DNA from: Trichomonas tenax | Lineage: Eukaryota > Parabasalia > Trichomonadida > Trichomonadidae | NCBI GenBank assembly: GCA_023091735.1 | Contig: JALKBU010000037.1 | Coordinates: 1 to 64,000, forward strand | Reading direction: 5' to 3' | Length of the DNA stretch: 64,000 bases | In this document: in pieces, positions 57,441 through 64,000 of the stretch | How the letters are laid out: each line of letters begins with the position of its first letter | Position numbering within the stretch: position 1 is the first letter of the stretch | Made by a program: the position numbers and the translations under genes | The notes under the pieces: model-generated | What the model saw: the letters and a program-made list of their open reading frames with translations, nothing else | Database searches by the model: none | What the model was told of the DNA's origin: nothing

Positions 57441-59102
57441 ATGTTGCTGTACTGCGATAACTCGATTAACATATATGATATCGCTCATCCTGCTATTCCA
57501 GTTAGCATTGATTTGAATGGGGCGATAGTTTCCTCCATTGATGTTCATCCAAAACAGAACAAAATGTATTTTGTCGCAAAGAATGACAAAATTTATGAGT
57601 ATAATTTCATTTCTAAGGTGATAACTTCGAGCACTACAGAATTAAATAACCTCAACAAAATCAAATTGTCGCAAAACGGAAAATATGCAGTAATATCGAA
57701 TACTGATAACAAAATAGCGATGTATGACATTTCAAACTTCCCAATTATTGCTCAGATCAGTTCGCACGGCGGACACACGCACTCTATTACAGCGATTGCC
57801 TGTATAGAAGAACCTCCAGCATTTTTCGGAGGCGATTCTAAAGGTAAAATTAGCAAATTCTTTGTAAATACAGATACACAGGTATCACTTTTGCCTGGAT
57901 GGACATCAGGAAATGGTCCAATTACAGATCTTGTCTACGATGAAACAACAAATTGGTTAATCATCACTACTGTGAAAGGAATTTGGATCCACGATCAATT
58001 GCAAACAAGAAGCGTAGACAGAGAGAAACTCAAGAAGCTGCTCACAGACGATTTACCGTTTTGTATCGCTGTTTCTCCACAACTTGTTCACACATTCGCG
58101 GTCGGATTCAAAAGTGGAAAGTTTAATGTCTACGAGAAGACTGATTTCGTTCTTAGAGCATCCAAGCAGTTCTCTGGGTCTGTTATCTCTGCGGTCTTCG
58201 ATAAGCAATGCCAATATTTTGCAGTAGGAATCCAAAATGATTCGATTTATTGCGTTCAACAGGAACCAGAGAAAACAATACAGATTGGAACAAGCACAAG
58301 TGCAATGTGTCCATTTGCCTTCATTCCACCGGATAAAACACTTCCAACAAGAGCTGGAAATGATATCACAGACATAGTGTTGACAATAAAGAAGAAAGCA
58401 AAAGAAGGAAAAACAGTTTATACCGAAGAAACAACACAATCAACAGTCACAAAGACAACAACAAAGAAGCCAGCAGTCATCGCACAGCTGAAGCAAGATG
58501 CATTAGAGACCCAGCGATCTACAAATGAAAAACCAGAGCCAGCAAGGAAGTTCATAACGAGAAGAAGACAAAATGTTCAATCCATCGAGAAAAGTGTTGA
58601 TTCGAATATAAATATGGAAAAACTTGAGCCAAAGGTTGAAAAACAAGAAATAAAAGAAACAGTTGCTCAGGAGGCAGTTAAAACAGAGAATGCAAGGCCA
58701 GAATTCATCAAATTAGGTCCAATCACAACAGATTTACCCCAAACAAAGCCACAGGAGAAGAAGATACAAGATATAGCACAAACGCCACCAAGGATTCCAT
58801 CATCTCCTAAATTTAATATCCAAGAAACAGATTTCACAGAGAAAACAAAGAAACAAACTTCTAAAAAGAAGAAAGAAGAACCTGAAGTTAAGTCTGATGT
58901 TTCATATGACTACAGTGATGCAGAAGATGCTGATGGTGAGTGTGATCAGAAGACAGCCAAAGTTTTGATGCGATTTATGAACGATCGCTTTGAAACAATG
59001 AGTCAACAAATCAACACAATATATCTCGATCTCCTGTGCAAGATGAAAGGTTTAGAGGATAGAATGACCAAGATTGAGAAGTCTGTTGGTTCAAATAAGT
59101 GA
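57441..59102 (+). CDS. WD40 propeller with disordered linker and C-terminal coiled coil
   Basis: 553 aa from the first ATG, 57441. Residues about 1-285 are WD40-like beta blades (MLLYCDNSINIYDIAHPAIP, VISNTDNKIAMYDIS, AFFGGDSKGKISKFF). A basic, Glu/Lys/Thr/Pro-rich linker of about 200 residues follows, then a final helix-rich coiled coil (LMRFMNDRFETMSQQINTIY, then LLCKMKGLEDRMTKIEKS). The order resembles NEDD1, the gamma-tubulin-complex recruiter, but no diagnostic sequence was found. Katanin p80 is an alternative. Cytoskeletal scaffold is a reasonable guess only. Confidence 0.65.
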   Translation: MLLYCDNSINIYDIAHPAIPVSIDLNGAIVSSIDVHPKQNKMYFVAKNDKIYEYNFISKVITSSTTELNNLNKIKLSQNGKYAVISNTDNKIAMYDISNFPIIAQISSHGGHTHSITAIACIEEPPAFFGGDSKGKISKFFVNTDTQVSLLPGWTSGNGPITDLVYDETTNWLIITTVKGIWIHDQLQTRSVDREKLKKLLTDDLPFCIAVSPQLVHTFAVGFKSGKFNVYEKTDFVLRASKQFSGSVISAVFDKQCQYFAVGIQNDSIYCVQQEPEKTIQIGTSTSAMCPFAFIPPDKTLPTRAGNDITDIVLTIKKKAKEGKTVYTEETTQSTVTKTTTKKPAVIAQLKQDALETQRSTNEKPEPARKFITRRRQNVQSIEKSVDSNINMEKLEPKVEKQEIKETVAQEAVKTENARPEFIKLGPITTDLPQTKPQEKKIQDIAQTPPRIPSSPKFNIQETDFTEKTKKQTSKKKKEEPEVKSDVSYDYSDAEDADGECDQKTAKVLMRFMNDRFETMSQQINTIYLDLLCKMKGLEDRMTKIEKSVGSNK

Positions 59103-59315
59103 AATCTTCTTTTTAGTTTGTCTTTATTCGATGTTAGATTAAAATTATATTTATATTCAATGCGCATATAATTTTTCAATAAGATATATGTTGTTAATAA
59201 GAAAATACCATAATGAAATGATAAAATATATGAAAAAATGAGGAAATATATATTAAAAATTACAAATCTTCGGGAGTTCTGCTGATGTATAAATCCAGTT
59301 TTCCATTATTTTATA

Positions 59316-61007
59316 ATGGCTGAAACTGATGTTGATGTTTTTTGTGGAATGGCTGAAATTTATTTTTCATTGCGTCCACAGTTGATGGTCAGTGTCATAA
59401 AGGAGATACAGGATTTTCCACGCAAGAAATCGTTTAGTTCCGCTTTTGTCGAATCTTTGCATGCAGATAAAGACTTTAAAAACTTAGTTATTGATACATT
59501 CGAAAACAATGTCAAAATGTCAACACGCCGCGTCGCCTCTGTTTGCAGAAATCTTCACGATTATTTAATTCATTCATATGTGATATTAAAACGCATAAAT
59601 ACACATAACTACGTGATATTTGGACAGGTTGTAAAGCTAATTTGCGAATATTTGACCGGGAAAATCGAATACAAAGATGCACACGCGATTTTAATTGCTT
59701 TAACAAACAATGTTTCGATCGTTAGATTAATGAATAAGAGCTACATTTACTCAGATAATACATCGCCGCCCGCAAATGCATTAAATATGCCAGGTCCCAA
59801 AGTGATTGAACCATCTCTTCCTTCACAACAACCTGAAGACGAAATTGGTACACCAGACTATGGTGTTCCAGATGTTATGATAACCAAAGTTGAAAGAAAG
59901 CAAATATTTAAACCAGATCCCGATGACGAAGCGAAGAAACATAAAAGAGAACTCGCGAGTTTGATTTCTATCTCTGACATTGATGTTCCACTCGTTATGG
60001 ATGAATATCCTGAAATACCGGATCTCAATGCAGAGTTTTCCAACACGTGCTTCTTGTTAACAGATGTTCATGGAACACAGAAAAATGAAACATGTGGATA
60101 TTCTTACACAGATAATTTCCATGTTCGCTTTACGCCTGCTTTTGCAAGTCCAATCATTCAAGATAGATTTAACGTTAACGCAAGATATTCATTCAAAGAT
60201 TTTGACTTGGAATCGAATCAAGAACAAGAAGATCCTTCAGCAGAGATCCTCACAGATCAAATTTTCGAGAAAGATAAATTCGAGCGCGCTTGCTTAGATT
60301 TATGCACAGCAGATCATGACTTCAATCTCAGATATGTCATTAGTCAGTTATATTCAACAAACAATGTAACATATATCATCGATGCGATGGCGAAAGACAA
60401 AAGAGTCTTCACTGAAGTTGTTCTTCCAAGAATTCGCGAGAGATATCTCAGCGAGTGTTTGATTTTCAACCAAAAGATAACAGAAGCTTACTGGCAGCAG
60501 ATTCCTTTGGCACCACTCGCATTCTCTCCTTTCAAGTATGTTAATGATTCGTGGAATTATCTCCTTGACTATGGAAAGCAGAAATGCAAGAAGATCGAAG
60601 AAATATGCCAAAGGTTGATTTTCTCGCCATTAGAAACAGCAGCAGACAATGGGTATGCAGACAAGAAACTAACCATACCTGAAGTTGAGTTTATAGAGAA
60701 GTACATTGCATTCTACAGACTCTGGTTATTCAAGTTTAAGCCACTCTGTTTCCCTTGCGGTAATTTCGCAATTGCAGCTTTCGCATTTCCATGGGATCTT
60801 GCTTTCAACTCATTGCCTGATGAGAAGATTGTTAAGTCTGCTATTTCAACCTACGACCTTCGTGACCTCAACAAGAAGCTAAACTACGCAATCAAAGATC
60901 TCGATGACTATGGAAAGAGATCGAAAGCGATACAAAATGTTGATCAGACACAAGTTTATTGGAAGAAAGAAGACGGCAACACAATCAACTTCCATGCGCT
61001 TTTATAA
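59316..61007 (+). CDS. SIN3-like corepressor fragment
   Basis: 563 aa. Sin3 scaffolds histone deacetylases. Residues about 330-380 match the Sin3 HDAC-interacting region: YIIDAMAKDKRVFTEVVLPR followed by IRERYLSECLIFNQKITEAY mirrors human DIIDGLRKNPxxxxxIVLKRLK...FNKVWRE. Just upstream EKDKFERACLDLCTADHD matches the EEERFELDxxLE stretch. Residues about 60-130 could hold one PAH-like four-helix unit (LICEYLTGKIEYKDAHAILI). The usual two to four PAHs and length of 1000-1500 residues are missing, so this is a reduced member or a diverged paralogue. It is co-directional with the WD40 gene upstream and shares its 210-base spacer. Confidence 0.5.
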   Translation: MAETDVDVFCGMAEIYFSLRPQLMVSVIKEIQDFPRKKSFSSAFVESLHADKDFKNLVIDTFENNVKMSTRRVASVCRNLHDYLIHSYVILKRINTHNYVIFGQVVKLICEYLTGKIEYKDAHAILIALTNNVSIVRLMNKSYIYSDNTSPPANALNMPGPKVIEPSLPSQQPEDEIGTPDYGVPDVMITKVERKQIFKPDPDDEAKKHKRELASLISISDIDVPLVMDEYPEIPDLNAEFSNTCFLLTDVHGTQKNETCGYSYTDNFHVRFTPAFASPIIQDRFNVNARYSFKDFDLESNQEQEDPSAEILTDQIFEKDKFERACLDLCTADHDFNLRYVISQLYSTNNVTYIIDAMAKDKRVFTEVVLPRIRERYLSECLIFNQKITEAYWQQIPLAPLAFSPFKYVNDSWNYLLDYGKQKCKKIEEICQRLIFSPLETAADNGYADKKLTIPEVEFIEKYIAFYRLWLFKFKPLCFPCGNFAIAAFAFPWDLAFNSLPDEKIVKSAISTYDLRDLNKKLNYAIKDLDDYGKRSKAIQNVDQTQVYWKKEDGNTINFHALL

Positions 61008-61568
61008 TAAATTTTCTGTTTATTTGTTAATCTAATTCTGTTTATTCGTCAAAATTAATTCAAATTTAAAATATATTTGCATTATTGATTTAATTATGTG
61101 TTACTGAATAAGTGTTATACTCACAACAGCAAAGAAAATGGATTTGTATACAATTGACTTCGTTTTTGAGAAAAATTATATCAAAACGTTTATATTGTAA
61201 ATCAAAGTGAAATCGTATAGCTTTTCGCTTTTGAAGAAGTCACCATAAATATCAATGCTTAATTTCAAATTTCGAAATATCTTTTTAATATCTCATATTA
61301 AACATGCAAACATTGAGTATCTGGCGAGAATTTGAATTGAATACTTATTTCGCTGTTATTAAAAGAAAAAATAAATTATGGTAATAAATTATAAGCGATA
61401 ATGTTGAAATAAATTAGTCAGAATAAGAGTACAATTGGATGCAAAGTTATTTTTAGTGCTTTTGTCGACCAAGAAAGAGTACAAAACGAGTTTTGCGCAA
61501 ATCTAAAGATTACCACATTTTTGCGATGCACAACAAATTTCCGTCAAGCATCGCGAATATGGCACTGA
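61008..61568. other. Intergenic, possible decayed 5' end of the next gene
   Basis: AT-rich. In a different frame from the following pseudogene, 61560-61612 reads MALMVLLFSSFLRHPVRA, which resembles a signal anchor; a frameshift there would link it to the body. Confidence 0.35.
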
Positions 61569-62471
61569 TGGTATTACTTTTTTCTTCTTTTCTTCGACAT
61601 CCTGTTCGAGCCAATCGTTCTTCCTTTATTTTCCAACAGAGATACGAAAAACGGGCACGTTTTCATGGGTGTGATCACAGTGGCGAACTCAGACAGGCGT
61701 TACGTTGCTTGGCAGGAGTGGATGTATCGAATGAACGAGGAAGGGTTCCATAAAGCTTTGTTTATAGAAAAAACGCAAAATGATTATCCGGAACATTACT
61801 TGAATATTAACCAAACATTCGTTGATTTACCAATGATTCCTGGTAATAAACCAGCTGACAGAGATAGATCCTCAAAAAGAGTGACTAGAGCACAATATAT
61901 GGTGAGCTACCCTGAATATGATTGGTATTGATCTCTTACAGACGATGTTTTGGTTGACACTGCCGCAATGGACAATTACATAACTGAATTACTGCAGATA
62001 TACGATTCTAAGACAGATTTTGTTATTGCTGGACAATATTTGAAAAGAATAGGCTACGAGTATCTTCAGGGAGGTTCAGAAATCATATTTAGTAGGAAAG
62101 CCGCTGAAGTTTTTGTAGAAAAAGGTGAAGAATAGATCAAAAATGTGACAGAATGTGATGATTGCCAAATTAAGATGTTCTTCAAGTCTATTGGCAGACG
62201 CGTCGTAGATGGTTCAACAGACAGAATGTTTGGAAGTGGATTGGTGTATTATGCATATTTAGCGAATCATTATCCGAAATTAATGATTCCTTGTGGATTA
62301 TATCACTTATTTGGTATAAACACAGTCCCAATTAACAAGTCTATAGCTTTGCATCCAGTGTTTGATATGGATCCAAACATGTAGTACAACAAAGCTATGC
62401 ATCCAGAAGTTGAATATTATATTTCTAATAATGGAAGAAGAATCTATTTTTGTTACAATGGTAATTACTGA
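61569..62471 (+). pseudogene. Fringe-like glycosyltransferase with three in-frame stops
   Basis: One frame reads 300 codons: VFMGVITVANSDRRYVAWQE, YPEYDWY-stop-SLTDDVLVD, GQYLKRIGYEYLQGGSEIIF, KAAEVFVEKGEE-stop, ECDDCQIKMFFKSIGRRVVD, LHPVFDMDPNM-stop, NKAMHPEVEYYISNNGRRIY. DDVLVD looks like the DxD nucleotide-sugar motif, GGSEIIFSRKAAE like the Fringe GGAGxxxS segment and ECDDC like the following acidic motif. Stops are TGA 61929-61931, TAG 62133-62135, TAG 62382-62384; no frameshift occurs inside. Family call is moderate (GT31/Fringe-like). Confidence 0.6.
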
Positions 62472-63033
62472 TTATACGCAAGTAATATATATATATATTA
62501 TAAATTGTTCTATTATAAAGATTATTATCATTAAATTCAGCATATTTGATTTCAGACACATTCTAAAAAAATGTATTTGAAAACTGAAATCAATATCATT
62601 ATGATTTCATAATATGATTTTCATATAAAGGAGCAGAGCTTGTAGTATTGTATGAAGCTATATTAGATATCTGTGATGTTTCTATACATAATTTAATGAA
62701 AATGAAATCGATTACCAACAAAATCAATTTATTTGTCTAAGACTCTTGGAATTAAATGGAACAATATAATTATATGAGATATAATATAAGGAAATTATGG
62801 AATGTTTCTATAATATTGATATCTCTCAGATGACAATTTAACATTCGATATTTCGATGAAAATAAAAAAAATTATTTAACTCAATAGGAAGTCGAATATA
62901 GTTTCAAAGTGTTGATATTTGGCGATTGTTCACATGGTTTATAGTCAGAGATTGTTCTGTAATGAAAAAAGATGATGGGAAATTTTTGTTTGTAAAGTGT
63001 CAAAATGTCAAAACATATCCTTAAAATTTATTG
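62472..63033. other. Intergenic, nothing recognised
   Basis: About 560 AT-rich bases, with an AT microsatellite near 62488-62500. Confidence 0.45.
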
Positions 63034-64000
63034 ATGCTCATTGCTTTTTTCAGATTCATTAGATCCTCAAAATGGATTTATGGGTCCAAATTCACAAATT
63101 TTATCAGCAAACCGCTGTTCCTGGCATCAAATATGCCAACAGAATTCATACAGACGTTCACCAATCAAACGATATTTCAATCTGAACACGTTAACATTGA
63201 AAAATGCCACTTTGATAGATGTAAAACGCTAACTAAAGACTGCGGTGGTGCTGTTTACTGCAGAAAGTCGACTGTTGATATTTCATTAAGCTTATTTGCA
63301 AATTGTTACTCACAGAATTCAGGAGCTGCAATTTTCTGCTCTCATTGTTCATCCGTTTGCTTATTTGCAAACGCCTATCAAAATAACGAAGCCGAATTTT
63401 CATCAGCGAGTTCACACATATTTTTAGCTTTCAATCTTACCATAAAAGACTCAAATTATACCGAAGAGAAAAGCAATACAAGGACAGGAGCAATAGCAAT
63501 ATTATCCTGTGAGGATTCTCTCATCAGTGATTGCATTTTAAGTAATATCTCTTCAAATTATATGGGAATAATCGAAATTAATTCAGGATTAACGGTCATG
63601 GACCGCGTCCACTTCTCTAGCGTCAACAGTGAAAATGTTATTTATTCTTCTTATCTCGCAAAATTAAATTTAACGAATTCGGACTTTGCAAACATCACAA
63701 GTCCAGCAATTATTTGGGAATCTCATAAATTGGCCTATATAGAGAACACTATATTCTGTTCAGAGAACACAACTTTAACTGGCACAATGAAAGAAAATAT
63801 AATTTTCAATAATAACAACACATTCAACGCTAAGATACAGATCATCAATCCAGAGCTTTACGGAACAATTGTACCTCCAACATCAACGCCAACTCCGTCA
63901 GCATCACTTATTCCAAGTGCAACATTGCCACCACGCACGAAAGAGCAGTTGATTATCATTTTGGACAAAGAGACACCGCATCCAACGAAGGAAAAGATTG
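63034..64000 (+). CDS. Beta-helix surface protein, 5' part (runs off the window)
   Basis: 322 codons open to the window end. Start at ATG 63034 gives a hydrophobic leader MLIAFFRF, then FTNQTIFQSEHVNIEKCHFD, CGGAVYCRKSTVDISLSLFA, SGAAIFCSHCSSVCLFANAY: right-handed beta-helix coils with Cys ladders. Near residues 283-305 a PTSTPTPSASLIPSATLPP stalk begins, as found just before the membrane span in trichomonad surface families. The span and tail lie outside. The leader is short for a signal peptide, so the start is less certain than the body. N-glycosylation sequons are common. Related in style, not in sequence, to the broken copies at 52-54 kb. Confidence 0.6.
   Translation, partial: MLIAFFRFIRSSKWIYGSKFTNFISKPLFLASNMPTEFIQTFTNQTIFQSEHVNIEKCHFDRCKTLTKDCGGAVYCRKSTVDISLSLFANCYSQNSGAAIFCSHCSSVCLFANAYQNNEAEFSSASSHIFLAFNLTIKDSNYTEEKSNTRTGAIAILSCEDSLISDCILSNISSNYMGIIEINSGLTVMDRVHFSSVNSENVIYSSYLAKLNLTNSDFANITSPAIIWESHKLAYIENTIFCSENTTLTGTMKENIIFNNNNTFNAKIQIINPELYGTIVPPTSTPTPSASLIPSATLPPRTKEQLIIILDKETPHPTKEKI

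Noticed and set aside
1..64000. Canonical trichomonad introns (GTATGT...ACTAACACACAG)
   Set aside because: No matching pair found in or next to any gene. The closest 3' match, ACTAACAAACGCAAG near 54637, lies in non-coding DNA.
1..64000. Reassigned stop codons
   Set aside because: Intact genes end properly with TAA, TAG or TGA at family-typical C-termini (PSAT, CFAP298, PP2A), so the code is standard; in-frame stops are treated as lesions.

Overview
The window is nuclear DNA of a trichomonad (parabasalid) flagellate. The strongest lineage marks are two genes for initiator-binding-domain (IBD/IBP39) proteins at 36.3 and 56.3-57.2 kb, a family I know only from trichomonads. Also consistent are: intron-free genes on both strands with the standard code; very AT-rich intergenic DNA; ankyrin-repeat remnants; and beta-helix surface proteins with a Pro/Thr/Ser-rich stalk. 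The gene style would fit Tritrichomonas or Trichomonas; I cannot decide the genus from sequence alone. I recognised no tRNA, rRNA, CRISPR array, transposase or virus-like element.

Layout. 0-9 kb: a short Raptor-like protein (-), an actin fragment, a karyopherin-like HEAT protein (-) and a seven-pass GOST-type membrane protein. 9-16 kb: a CDK9/12-type kinase, MYCBP (-), an ankyrin fragment, RAD21 cohesin and a coiled-coil protein (-). 16-27 kb: the giant CFAP54 gene, an RWD protein (-) and a tubulin-tyrosine-ligase-like enzyme. 28-39 kb: phosphoserine aminotransferase, a WD40 protein, a degenerate gene, an apyrase, a Rho/Rab-like GTPase, an IBD protein interrupted by a stop codon, and a legumain-type protease. 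39-47 kb: an RCC1/tandem-repeat protein, a broken deoxynucleoside kinase, CFAP298 and an SLC35F6-like transporter. 47-55 kb: an accessory zone of broken genes (WD40, ankyrin, nitroreductase, beta-helix) around an intact PP2A-type phosphatase and one unknown gene. 55-64 kb: an E2F factor, an IBP39-like factor, a WD40/coiled-coil protein, a SIN3-like corepressor, a broken Fringe-like glycosyltransferase and the start of a beta-helix surface protein.

Themes. Four genes belong to the axoneme or tubulin (MYCBP/FAP174, CFAP54, CFAP298, TTLL). Several concern transcription and cell cycle (CDK9-like kinase, RAD21, E2F, two IBD proteins, SIN3-like). E2F-type sites lie directly upstream of RAD21 and about 320 bp upstream of the dead nucleoside kinase, and an E2F gene lies in the same window.

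Intergenic DNA is structured. A TTTACATGACA/TGTCATGTAAA motif recurs upstream of at least eight genes, and three arrays of C-runs spaced about 20 bp lie in promoter regions. Many broken genes carry in-frame stop codons but few frameshifts. Most ORFs were assigned by family motifs recalled from knowledge; no database search was possible.
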